A DNA stretch of 64,000 nucleotides, taken from NCBI GenBank assembly GCA_020744225.1, contig JAGMWG010000007.1, positions 1,736,001 to 1,800,000 on the forward strand. The letters run 5' to 3'. This document shows, in pieces, positions 1 to 9,899 of the stretch (positions are counted from its first letter, which is position 1; each line of letters begins with the position of its first letter). The notes below the pieces were generated by a model. It did not search any database. It worked only from the letters and a program-made list of their open reading frames with translations, and had not been told where the DNA came from. This DNA comes from Paraphoma chrysanthemicola (taxonomy: Eukaryota; Ascomycota; Dothideomycetes; Pleosporales; Phaeosphaeriaceae). Position numbers and translations under genes: made by a program.

Positions 1-455
1 CTGCTCTTGGTGTCTTCGTGAGGCTGTACACATGAATCGAAGCCACTCTGTGCCACGCGCGATGGGAGCATCCGGCGTCCACGCCTCACCGTTGCTTGTC
101 AAACCTGCACGTGTGCGGAGCAGCACCGAACGTCCAAATTAGATACGGCATGGTTCCGAGACAAGATGAATCGATGGATCGATGAAACTAAGACGCAGTA
201 GTGCTGCCTGAATCGAAACATGAGATGGGTGAATGAGGGAGCTGAAGAGAGTTCGCATAACGAAGCGGTGACGTGCCTAGCCGAGAGCATGGGCCATGGT
301 GGGGTAGGCGTCTCGCTCCTCTTCAACACCACGCGCACATCGTGATCTTGTCACACATCAATCTCCACTATCACTCTTTTCGTTGCCATTGGCGCCTTGA
401 CCTGACAGGCCTGTACCCGAAAGACCCTCCCGCGCCCGCAGCAGAGCCGCCCGCC
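1..455. other. Upstream region of RPE1, no gene seen
   Basis: No credible coding region was seen here. The last 150 bases are pyrimidine-rich and lead to the epimerase start codon, so part of this is probably promoter and 5' leader. Whatever gene lies to the left is outside the window. Confidence 0.5.
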
Positions 456-1671
456 ATGTCTCCTCCCGCAATCATCGCGCCATCCATCCTGTCGGCAGAC
501 TTCGGAGCGCTAGGCAAGGCGTGTTCAGATACGATCGCCCAAGGGGCGGACTGGCTTCATGTCTGACACTTCCACCACATGGTGGCACGTGACTGACGTG
601 CTTAGGTCGACATCATGGACGGCCATTTTGTGCCGAACATGACATTCGGCGCGCCTGTTGTCACCAAGATCCGATCACATGTGGACCGCCCAAGTGGTGC
701 GTATGGCAAAGGCACTTTCGATTGCCACATGATGATCGCAGAGCCCAAGAAGTGGGTGCGAGACTTCAAGAACGCAGGATGTGATCTTTACTGCTTCCAT
801 TACGAGGCTGCTATCTCGTCTACCGCTGCCACCTCTCCTGAAGGCGAATCTGACCAGAAGACCTCGCCCAAAGAATTGATCAAGTCCATTCACGATGAAG
901 GCATGCAGGCGGGTATTGCAATCAAGCCAAGCACACCTGTAGATGTGCTATGGGATATACTGGCAAACCCAAACAAGGCGGAAGTACCCGATGTAAGTTG
1001 CTTCTCACTTTATTCCGACCTTACCGCCATCACAATCGATAGCGCATAGAGACTGCGCGCGCCATGAAGTGGCAACACGGACATTGAAACTGGGCGACTC
1101 TGGCGAGGCTGGTAGGGCTGACCCTGCCGGCGCGTCGCTGTGGCGGCGCTTAAGCACGCGAACTGTTGCAATGCCGAGGACCTGTCAGTCTCGACGTTTG
1201 CGCCCGTTTCGAGAAGTTTGCCGCATTTTGTCGAAACATGCATGCCTTGATTGGTCGTCTGCTCCTTCAGAGTTCGCGGCCTAGATGTCCATGTCTACTC
1301 GCCTCGACACGGTACAGTCCGCAGAATCAAGTACCTTGCGGCTCGCTTCCATGGTGGCCAGCTACCGTCACGGATGATCATCAAGTCAATGCTAACTCGA
1401 TCAGATGGTTCTTGTCATGACTGTCGAACCCGGCTTTGGTGGACAGTCTTTCATGGCATCTGAGCTGCCTAAAGTCACAGCGCTCCGCGAGAAGTACCCA
1501 GAGCTGCACATCGAGGTAGATGGCGGACTGTCAGGAAAGACTATCGATCAGGCTGCCGAAGCTGGGGCCAACGTCATAGTCGCAGGTAGTGCTGTATTTG
1601 GTGCTTCCGATCCCGGTGAGGTCATCAAGAAATTAAGAGAAGCTGTTGAAAGCAGGAGAGGGAAGCTATAA
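456..1671 (+). CDS. RPE1: Ribulose-phosphate 3-epimerase
   Basis: Interconverts D-ribulose 5-phosphate and D-xylulose 5-phosphate in the non-oxidative pentose phosphate pathway, in the cytosol. Three exons were read: 456-560, 606-992 and 1405-1671, giving 252 aa, close to the family length. The TIM-barrel signatures are all present: APSILSADF at the N-terminus, VDIMDGHFVPNMTFG spanning the first junction, HMMIAEP, and VMTVEPGFGGQ opening exon 3, followed by EVDGG and the phosphate-binding VAGSAVFG near the end. Exon joins restore the family sequence exactly (HVD and PDMVL). The ATG at 456 fits the usual N-terminus of the family. Intron 2 is about 412 nt, far longer than the other introns here, and contains nothing recognisable. 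Identity is very secure; only the long intron might hide an unrecognised mini-exon. Confidence 0.95.
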
Positions 1672-3548
1672 GAGAGACAAAAGCCCCAATGTGTGTCCCA
1701 GGTGCTCGAAGATCACGACTCCTTCAGGATCCTCGCGTCCGCCCAAAGCTCTTTGACAGGGCGTATTTGAGGAGAGAAAATAGATCACGACTTGACGAGG
1801 TCATGCAGACATCAGCAATACTAGTGCAGATGAAGCGAACATAAAATTGTCTGGAGCTTTCCGAAATACAGCTGACGTGCCTCTTCGCGATGTCGCACGA
1901 CCTCCCGGCTAAATGTAAACGATGCTAACATAGCACAACCCTGCCAGTCCTGATAAGATGAGAGGGTTGCCTGAAAAATTATCACATCTTTCGAGTCCCA
2001 CCTAATTTCACGATGGTCTCTATGGTCACTTCGTTACTAAGTACCGCACATTGCTGGTCATATTGCTGCTAACTTGATGCCGCGCCAGTATGGTCAATAG
2101 AGGCAGTCGTGGATATGCACGTTGAGTTTATGGAGCATGGCAACGCGGTCCCACATGTCCTGTTATAGTTCTTCAAGATTTCGCCGTGACGCGTTGTGTT
2201 TCTTTCAATGGAGTCAGATCGTGCCCGGCTGCAACGAGCTTACTAAAACACCAGTGGCATACACTCTTTCCTCCCGGCTTTACATTGTGGTTTGGAAAGC
2301 ATGGAAAGCCTTATGGATGCGACATATAGACGACAGATTGCATTTTCCTTCCTTGAGTCTGTTCATCTGCACCAAAAACGCAGCGCAATCGGAACCGCAG
2401 CTAGCAAGTTAGCTGAGAAGGGATCAGAGTCAAGGCGATTTTGCCACGTCACAAATTGCCATGATGTTTAACGCCGGATGGATATGTCCTCTTTTCACTG
2501 CGCAGAAGGACTGCGCAGTCCCCTAGAAGGACCCGTGTAATTTGTCGCGCTTTCTGCAATCTGGCACTGTCGGACTGCTCTGTTACTTCTTGGGGAATGT
2601 CCAAGTACATCGAAATGCTCCATGGCTGAATAGAAGTATACAAAATACTGATGAGCAAGCTTAATGACTTGGTCATTAATTGCATGCCTTGCGACCCGTG
2701 AACCATGAGATGTACGGGCTGGTCCATGGAAGTCATTTCAGGTGTCATGTTCCACCAATCCCCTTCACTATTACTACAGATGGCAGCCTGTGCTCAATCA
2801 GCTTAACACAATTAGGAGACGGATCGACAATAATTACCATCATTTTGCGTATGTCGGAACGATGATGGTCCACTGACGGGCAGCCGTAGACCAAAACCCG
2901 GTGATCATCACGCAACGCCTGTTCAGATCCCCATGATGAGCACTATGGCCAGTTCCAACCCCGCAAATCTCTATAGACAAGCCTTCTCAAGCAGTCTCTA
3001 GCCAGGCGGCTCAGTTGGGTCCGTAGCTTGTTCGGTATACAGGTGCTGGAGGTACCAGTGTTGGCTCGGAGTTTTTTCCTCATTCTGGTCTGCACCCTTT
3101 GACAACTCGAACCAACAGACAAGACTTTCAGGCATGTTGATGGCGTTATGTGCTTGGCATCTCATGGGCATTGAAGCTTTTAGACGACAAGACGCGTCGC
3201 CGTGATCTCCTTCATGCGCGTACCTCCGGTACCGCCAGGGTTGTCGACATCACAACACGTAAGCGCTCATCTAGACCACTGTCTGAAACAAGGAAAACAA
3301 CCACAAACGGAACATTCCGTCGCCTCAACTACGAGTCCACATGTTTTGCAGAACAGGACGAAACACTGGTTTGTGGAATCACATCGTCACCGCGGCACAC
3401 GACAGGCTTCGAGTAGATGAGGACGATCGCGACTTCGCTACTGTATACGCGGCTCAGTCCACTATGGAGCAAGGAGAAATCGAGGCCGAGTCATGATGTG
3501 CTATGGCAAAATACTCTGTGCAGACATGGCGATGTTGTGAGGCTGGAC
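1672..3548. other. Gene-free region
   Basis: About 1.9 kb without a supportable gene. The longest open frames are under 100 codons, lack domain signatures and often begin with non-ATG codons. It probably holds the 3' end of RPE1 and upstream sequence of the secreted repeat protein. No tRNA-like or transposon-like structure was noticed. Confidence 0.5.
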
Positions 3549-3554
3549 TATAAA
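3549..3554 (+). promoter_or_regulatory. TATA box of the secreted repeat protein
   Basis: A TATAAA sits 185 bases upstream of the ATG at 3739. It is followed by a CT-rich stretch with repeated CTTC/TCTTC elements around 3620-3650, the usual arrangement for a fungal core promoter with a pyrimidine-rich initiation zone. It suggests a regulated or strongly expressed gene. Inferred from sequence only. Confidence 0.5.
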
Positions 3555-3738
3555 GATGAGGGTAACGACAAGTGAAAATGGCCACCCAACATCCTTCACC
3601 ATCGCTTCATTTGCAACAGTCTTTCAACTCTTCTCTTCACTTTTTCAGCACTGTGTGCTTTCTGCCAGATCCTCAGCACCGTGTGCCCGTCCTCCATTGA
3701 TATCAAACTGTTCACCTTGAGAAATTTGTCAAATCAAG

Positions 3739-4469
3739 ATGGTGGCCTTCTCTCGCATTGTCCTGGTCGCTTTCGTCGGCTTGAGCTCCGCTCAAATTAG
3801 CGGCCGCCCATCTGGCGTTCGACCTTCAGGTGTTCGTCCTAGCGGTGGACCAGGAGGTTTTCCTAGCGGTAAGTGAGCAAGTTAGTGGCATCTCTGAACC
3901 TTAAGCTTACGAAAAACTCAGGTGCTCCTGTTCCTTCTGGCGGCTTCCCCTTTCCCAGTGGACTGCCTTCAGGTGGACCTGAAGGCCCTCGCCCAAGCGG
4001 CCGCCCTTCGGGTATTCCCGCTGGCATCCCTTCTGACGACATCGAGAAGCGTCAAGCCAGCAAGACTCCCGGAGCTGGTCGTCCCTCTGGAACACCACCT
4101 GCCTTCCCGTCCGGTCCCTCAGGCATCGGTGGTCCGCGTCCTTCAGGGGTGCGCCCTTCAGGGGTGCGCCCTTCAGGTATCCGGCCATCGGGTGTGCGGC
4201 CTTCGACCCGTCCCACTGGTACTCCTCCAGCTGAGGCTGAGGCCGAGAAGCGCCAGGCCTCTGCATTGCCATCTGGAACCCCTCCGGCCCGCCCCAGTGG
4301 TGCTCGCCCAAGCGGTGCCCGTCCCAGTGGTGTTCGTCCTAGCGGTTCTCCTCCTTCTGGTGCACCACCTTCTGGAAGTCCACCTCCGCGTGCTTCAGGG
4401 GCTCGTCCTTCCGGCGTACGTCCCTCGGGTCGTCCACAGCCCAGCGGCTTCGTTACCAGCGCCATCTAA
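3739..4469 (+). CDS. Secreted RPSG-repeat protein with two Kex2-type sites
   Basis: Two exons (3739-3868 and 3922-4469, 53-nt intron) encode 225 aa. Residues 1-18 form a signal peptide (hydrophobic core, likely cut after SSA). The rest is low-complexity, built from RPSG/PSG units such as GVRPSG, GARPSG and GSPPSG. Two dibasic KR sites stand at residues 86-87 (DDIEKR) and 153-154 (EAEAEKR), each followed by QAS. Cutting there would yield three pieces of nearly equal size: 19-87, 88-154 and 155-225. Acidic residues before KR resemble Kex2 sites in fungal pheromone and repellent precursors. No cysteine is visible in the mature part, so it is not a hydrophobin. Function is unknown; a cell-wall, surface-coat or peptide-precursor role is inference. 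A 15-bp perfect tandem duplication (4146-4175) shows ongoing repeat change. No processing enzyme genes lie next to it. Confidence 0.8.
4146..4175 (+). repeat. Perfect 15-bp tandem duplication in the repeat protein
   Basis: Two identical 15-base units lie head to tail within exon 2, each encoding GVRPS. They keep the frame. They are the most recent-looking event in a repeat array that covers most of the exon. Confidence 0.85.
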
Positions 4470-5622
4470 GCGCAACAAGTCGCTTTATTTGTCCTGGAGA
4501 TGAAGCGCGAATAGGGGTTGCTCTGGGAGAGAAAGACTGAAGACTATGGGGGATTTTCGGACATGGCTTGGTGGTTTCTATACTTTCTTCGCACAAAGTG
4601 CTCATTACACGATCAATTCGTGACACTCGTTTATCGCGCTGGCTGCTTTGGGTCCCTGTACATACAAAAGCCAAATTTTACAAACTCTGCTTCTTTATAT
4701 CATATAGCCAACAAGGTCTTCACCCGTGATAAGAAAGATACAGCTCATCGCCTAACATTCAATACCGCGATACCATTTGTCCCACCTGACACCAACTTCT
4801 ACACAACCCTTTTCCTACCAAAGCCTCGTTCTGCCGCACTTACTTCCTCATGCGTTCTCAAGCTCGAAATTCTCACTCTCCTTATGCGCTTGCGGCGACA
4901 GTAGTGCCCCTTCAAGCCGAAGCACCACAGTGGTTAGGTTCCTAGCACAATCGATGCTCTCAAGCGCCGCTCACAACACAATCATACTAAAGCACGCCGG
5001 AATGGATACTAGCTGTGCCTTTGAGCGATCCGCAACACTAGGCCCTCTTTAGATTAGCTGTGACCACGGAAATGGCACGAAGAATAGGATACAGATGTTA
5101 ACAGCCAAGACTGCAGGTGCGTAAGGGCCGCTATCAGTATTGTTGAAACCGACCCTGCAAGGAACCCAAAAAAGGCGGCATAATTGAGGTGTTATGATGA
5201 TATCGTAGATTTTTGAATGCGCAACATATAGGCAGACGCTGCGTAGACTGTTGGTAGAACATGGTGTTGATGGCTTAAGTTGCGTTTGTTTGTGCGTTAT
5301 CGACAAAGAGGTAGATGTGAGAGCGATATAGAGACAGGATGTATTCTTCGGGGAGTGCCGCTGAACTACAGAGAGGGGATCATTGCTGGGATAAGCGAGT
5401 TAATCACGAATAGTTCTACATCAGCAAACAATAAGATAGCAGCGTGACGCGTGTAGGATATGTTCAAAAATTACTTCTCGACCCTAGTGGCATTCTAGCG
5501 GTAAGAATGAACTTGGAGCACGGTGCTAGACGGACCAAGTGAGATTATCGATATGGTAACTTGGGCGTATAAATACTCATGCAATATCTTGCCCTTTCAC
5601 TCTTCTCTTGCCGTTCCACCAC
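4470..5622. other. Gene-free region
   Basis: Contains the 3' end of the secreted repeat protein and about 1 kb without a convincing gene. A hydrophobic stretch can be read on the minus strand near 5060-5190 but I could not build a start or exon structure for it. A TATAAATA with a CT-rich tract lies at about 5570 on the plus strand, without a good plus-strand coding region after it. Confidence 0.4.
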
Positions 5623-6081
5623 TCAACTTCGTACTTGCTCTTGAATAGCAATATCTAGTAAGTTGACTAATACTTCTCTTCCGACCCTGTTCCTGACGAA
5701 AGCCTTCTTCTGCAGCCACAAAAGCTGCCCATTATGCAGCATGAGTATTGCAACGATCTTTCCAAATGCGGCCATTAGTACTGCCATAACCAATATCAAT
5801 ACCGACTTCGCCACCGACCGCAATGAGTGTCCGTTTTTCAAGATGTCCAATGCCAAAAGTACAATCATGACGACGGGTATGAAAGCGCCATGGAACACTA
5901 CGAGGACAGCTTCGTTGTGGTTCTGGATTGGCGCTCGCTTCCACCTGTGCAGCACAATCATTCCATGAATGCACCATGATGCCAGCATTGCAAGAAGGAA
6001 AAGTGTGGTTAAGTCAGTGATAAGGGCAAGGTTCATGCCGTAGTTCGTATGTAAGTGTTTGTGATGCGATTGAGCTTGCAT
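5623..6081 (-). CDS. Predicted small three-helix membrane protein
   Basis: An uninterrupted frame of 152 aa starts at the ATG at 6081; a second in-frame ATG lies 15 codons further in. Three hydrophobic segments of about 20-25 residues can be seen (LALITDLTTLFLLAMLAS, then a VVFHGAF...VMIVLLALDIL segment, then a VLILVMAVLMAAFGKIVAIL segment), separated by short polar loops, with a charged C-terminal tail. The pattern is unlikely by chance and suggests a real small integral membrane protein. I do not recognise the family and see no catalytic motif. The opposite strand is also open for about 100 codons but encodes nothing family-like. Expression and the start are unproven. Confidence 0.45.
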   Translation of the reverse strand: MQAQSHHKHLHTNYGMNLALITDLTTLFLLAMLASWCIHGMIVLHRWKRAPIQNHNEAVLVVFHGAFIPVVMIVLLALDILKNGHSLRSVAKSVLILVMAVLMAAFGKIVAILMLHNGQLLWLQKKAFVRNRVGREVLVNLLDIAIQEQVRS

Positions 6082-7327
6082 TTTTATGGAATCCAGTTGC
6101 GTCACTGAGGTTTGTGATCCGGAAGTTTCTGTAGCTGGTAGCTTTTATTGACAATTGCCGGAGGTGAGTTTGAGCATGAAAGGTGAAAGACGTTGTGAAC
6201 AGCAAACGAAAAAGAAGTGACAGGATAGAGGTGCAGGGTAGTACACTTAACAAAGAAAGAGGCTAAGCTTGGGGAAATGAACCTTGGTCTAAGAGGCGGA
6301 TGTTTGAGCACCCTGTTAAAGACTACGAGTCATACTTTAGGCTGTCGAGAAGTCATGCTATGTTAGAATATGTACGATGCTAAGCAAACGTATCCAGGTC
6401 CTACGGCTCCTTGTTCTGACTGCTAGTTGATGAGAAATACAGTGGTTCAAATAAGGGTCGCGGAAGGAGGGCTGTCCTCTGTTCGGAAATAAAAGTGAGG
6501 ACGCTGCTAGGTAATTATGTAGGCGGCCCGACTGCAAGCCGACGGTAGTTGACCCGAAGCGCTTATGGAGAGGAAACTAAGACCTACATGGCGAGATTGC
6601 AATGCTACTTTGATGACTCCATCGCAACAATTCCTCGTCGGTACTGTGCATGGCAATCCAGACACCGATTGGTCTTCACGCGACGCGACGCGTGGCGATC
6701 CTCGGACCCACTGATCGCCACTTCGAGAGCGCATTCAGCGATGTCATTATTGTCTGCTTATCGAAAAGTATCAATCAATACAAATGTGGGTGTTTGGGTG
6801 CTTGAAGCCACGAATTAAATGCCACTAGCAGCGCGTTGTGGAGCGCAGCGGCCGAGAAGGCTGGAGTAGCTCAACGGCGCTGATATTTATATCTGTTGAT
6901 TTCGCACGTGGCTTTATTGAGCGCGACATCCATGCCGGCATAGCCTGACCGAACTACCTTTGCCTGTGACGCGACGGACGATGAAGCCGGTGCAGGAGTA
7001 CGAGCGTTACGAGCCACCTAGCTTCAAGAGGCTTACGGCTGGACCCGTCGGGCCCGCGTAGCACGGCGATGTGGGGTGCCAAAGAGAATTAAGGATGAAA
7101 AGCACTGGAAAGCTGACAGCCTGCAGGACCTCAGTAGCAACGTACTCGCCTGTGACAGGCTGAAGGCGCGAGCTGAAAACGACGTCACGTGCTCTGACAC
7201 TTCCTGCAGGTGCTCTTCACCTCAACGCAAGAGTGTATCGCTTTACCACGGAACCATGAAATGTTACAGTATGGAGATCTCGGTCCTTTGAAGCAAAATC
7301 CTACGATCGCTCCCGTCGATATTGCCT
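6082..7327. other. Gene-free region
   Basis: About 1.2 kb with only short, non-conserved-looking frames on both strands. A tRNA A-box-like string near 6865 has no matching B box. No repeat or mobile element was recognised. Confidence 0.4.
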
Positions 7328-7665
7328 ATGCCCACAACTATTTCCTCGTGTTCAACTCCGGTAAACACAACCAGCCTCGTAGCCTCGACCATAGCTCAGA
7401 GAACTCTCGCATGTAAGCGCAAAGCGATTGCTACGGTGTGGCAATGGAGTCTGATCGAGACGGTCTGTTTCTGCTCTTCTTCCGTTGCGCCTATCTTTCT
7501 ATCGCCTTCGGCTTCGCAGCATTCACCTTCCTTGGATTCGCACGGCTCGGAACTGCTATCGGTTTGGTTGCGACCATCATTGTAGCGCTGGGGTCAGAAA
7601 TTGCATTCATTCAAGAGGGGCGAGAAGAACAGAGAGGCTCTAAAGATATCCGACATCTCGTATGA
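7328..7665 (+). CDS. Tentative small membrane protein, two exons
   Basis: A possible gene read as exon 7328-7412, a 47-nt intron (GTAAGC start, AG end at 7459) and exon 7460-7665, giving 96 aa. The first part is Ser/Thr-rich; the second carries two hydrophobic stretches (FLLFFRCAYLSIAFGFAAF and IGLVATIIVALGSEIAF) followed by a charged tail. The splice join is in frame but the acceptor is weak and the branch site is too close to it, so the gene may instead be just the second hydrophobic frame starting at 7444, or a relic. No family recognised. Confidence 0.3.
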
Positions 7666-8679
7666 CAATTGGGCTTGATACCGTCAGTCAGGATGGGCGA
7701 TGTTAATCGCGATCGTTGCATCCCAATCGCGCCGCTGAACCACAAGTACTTGCAAGTCGTATGCATTCGATCTCGTTCCGCCATCATTGACAGCTCCGCC
7801 ATGGTCTTCATCCTCAACCAGGTCTTCGTCATCAAGAAGGTATTGATGTCCTCAGCCAGGCTTCACCAGCGCCAGTATTCCGCCTCCTTTCCCGAGACCG
7901 ATCAGAAGCAATGCGCAGCATTGTGGGCACGCCATCAATTCACCATTAGAGGCTCGCGAATATTGCGCATCATCATGCACTTAGTGAGAAGCGCGCGTTT
8001 CTGATCGGCCTTAAATTGGTTTCCACATGTCGTGGACAAGACATGCGAGGCTGTTTGTAGCCACCATCCGAGCACCATTCTAACGAAGCGCACCTGCGAC
8101 CACGCCTAAGGAGGTGAAGTCTGCGGCCCAATACACGAAGTTGCGAAAGGCAAGCGGGGCCCAGGAGAGGGGCAGTTCCGCGAGAATAAGGATTAGGCAA
8201 GAGCGTGCCTCGGGAAATTCGGCCTCGCTGTCGCACTTCAATGCGGCCACTGAACTATTGAAGGACCCTATCGCACGCTGTAGGCAGTCAGTGGGGTATC
8301 CATTCATGGGCTTGACAGAAATTCGTAAGATAACAGCGCCCAGAGAGACATAGTAAACTGTTAGCGTGTGCTTCGATATGCACATATAGAGACTATTTCC
8401 GCAGCCGAAAATATGTCTTTGACAGCGATTCGAATGGTGGGAAGTTTAAAGCACGGAAAGTGCGCGTACATGCCAAACTCGGCAGTGGGCAGCTGCCGTA
8501 CAATCTTCAGGTACAGGGAAAGTGGAAACTCGGGAACGACCAGGAGGCAACGTCTCATGAGAAATAATGTTCATCAAAGCGTGGATGAAGAGGAGGATCA
8601 AGAGTGCACTTCAGGACTAATGAGTATCTTGTACTCAGTCTCGACTCAATCTCCTCCCCGCACCGCCATTCTCCATGCT
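7666..8679. other. Region with weak hydrophobic frames on the minus strand
   Basis: The minus strand between about 8080 and 8558 contains two short frames with hydrophobic stretches (for example SLGAVILRISV and SWAPLAFRNFVYWAADF). I could not join them with a plausible intron, so I do not call a gene. They may be a decayed or poorly resolved membrane protein. The rest shows nothing. Confidence 0.3.
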
Positions 8680-9486
8680 TCAGCTTCCATTCCATACAGC
8701 CGGCCCAGGTGCGGTGTAGCTCGTTGCAATCGGATAATAGCTCCACCTCAGACCTGGGTCGTTTGCATTGTAAGCACCCGGGAATGAAACCAACGGCCCA
8801 GGCGTGCCATTTCCACCACCAGTCACCTCGACCTGCGCGCAAGAGAGATAAATCTGAGCACCACCAACATTCTGAGCCTGGTGCAGCGCAATCGACTCAA
8901 CACGCACGAGATACTTGCCTGACGGCGTGTTCTTGGGGATAGTGAACGACACGGAGGATTTTTCTGCGGCGAAGATCAGCCTGGGTACCGCGGTTCAAGC
9001 ATGAGGAAGGACATACTGTAAGCTGGCCAAGTCTCCGGACCACTTCCCAACGGACTTCCAACCGCACTTATACTCGCCGCCTTGAACCATACATTGCCTG
9101 CCGCCTCCCATGTATTCACATTTGCGCCCTCTGGCACCTTCGCCATGTAGAACTGCACGGGTCCGAAATGGCTAACTTCAGACGCGGCCACGAACCCGAG
9201 CTCAGAACCCGCTGCGACAGTAGCAGTACCGGTTCCGGCGCGGTTCTGAAAGCAGCGCATGTCGGCCGACGTAACTGATGTGACGCCGGAGTTTGTTTGG
9301 AAATTTTTGGTTTGCCGGACGGATGTCCATTCTGCCGCTTCGGGTTGGCCGTTGAGAATGAGTTTAGGGAAGCGATCTATCAGATGTGTTAAGAGAAGAG
9401 TTTGTGGTAGGAAACTTGGGCGTGCGGGACATACAATGTGCTTGTGCAGTGCCTGCAAGCACTAGAAGGGGAGTGAGAAGGTGCAT
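8680..9486 (-). CDS. AA9 lytic polysaccharide monooxygenase (former GH61)
   Basis: Secreted copper enzyme that oxidatively cleaves cellulose or related glucans. Three exons on the minus strand, 9486-9435, 9376-9017 and 8963-8680, encode 231 aa. Residues 1-17 are a signal peptide (MHLLTPLLVLAGTAQA) ending right before the mature N-terminal histidine, which the first junction joins into HYRFPKLILNG; this His1 is the first copper ligand. The second ligand is in VSHFGPVQFYMAKV and the axial tyrosine in QIYLSCAQVEV near residues 185-195. The second junction gives ETWPAYKKSSVSFTIP. The protein ends shortly after the catalytic fold, with no carbohydrate-binding module or GPI signal. A TATA element and a hairpin-forming inverted repeat lie just upstream. 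Substrate preference cannot be told from the sequence. Confidence 0.93.
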
Positions 9487-9531
9487 GTTGGCGATTCAGG
9501 GACAGTTCTGGTGTGGTAGGACGATGTCAAA

Positions 9532-9554
9532 TCTGAAGTCGCGACAACTTCAGA
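9532..9554 (-). promoter_or_regulatory. Inverted repeat next to the AA9 TATA element
   Basis: Eight-base arms TCTGAAGT and ACTTCAGA flank a seven-base loop. On the gene strand the repeat lies between the TATA element and the ATG (46 bases before it), so it could act as a regulator binding site or as a hairpin at the mRNA 5' end. Function is inferred. Confidence 0.4.
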
Positions 9555-9555
9555 C

Positions 9556-9561
9556 TATATA
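9556..9561 (-). promoter_or_regulatory. TATA-like element of the AA9 gene
   Basis: TATATA about 70 bases upstream of the AA9 start codon at 9486, read on the minus strand. Position and sequence fit a core promoter of an inducible secreted enzyme gene. Confidence 0.4.
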
Positions 9562-9899
9562 CAATTATCCTACACATTCGTCACGCGCAAACCCGACCCA
9601 GTATCAGTGGCAACACATGCGCTCGGCAGTTGTGGACCTATAGATGGGGCGAGTATATAGTACCAACATGGTTTATCAGATTGAGCCAAGTCTGTAAATG
9701 AAACCCATCATATACAACCGATATGATCTTTATCCATAAGAACCTTTCAGCCTCTAGTGTTCCGAATGATGGATGATGACTAAAAGCTGATTCTTGACGT
9801 CAAACATGTCGTCCATATGCAGATGCAGCTCGCATTTTGCAGAACCGTTGGCAGGTTTTCCGCCACATGTGAGCTGCGCTTGTGCGTATAGGGGGAGTA
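9562..9899. other. Intergenic, nothing recognised
   Basis: Upstream sequence of the AA9 gene and downstream sequence of the P/Q/H-rich gene. AT-rich in places. No coding region supported. Confidence 0.4.

Noticed and set aside
3907..4503. Three further long open frames over the RPSG-repeat gene (one on the plus strand, two antisense)
   Set aside because: They are by-products of the GC-rich repeat; only the called frame has a signal peptide and a clean splice join.
5565..5968. TATAAATA and CT-rich tract followed by a plus-strand frame
   Set aside because: The plus frame has no proper ATG start and no features, and it lies antisense to the more convincing membrane protein.
6861..6885. tRNA A-box-like string (TAGCTCAACGG)
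   Set aside because: No B box or acceptor stem at the right distance, so no tRNA can be folded.
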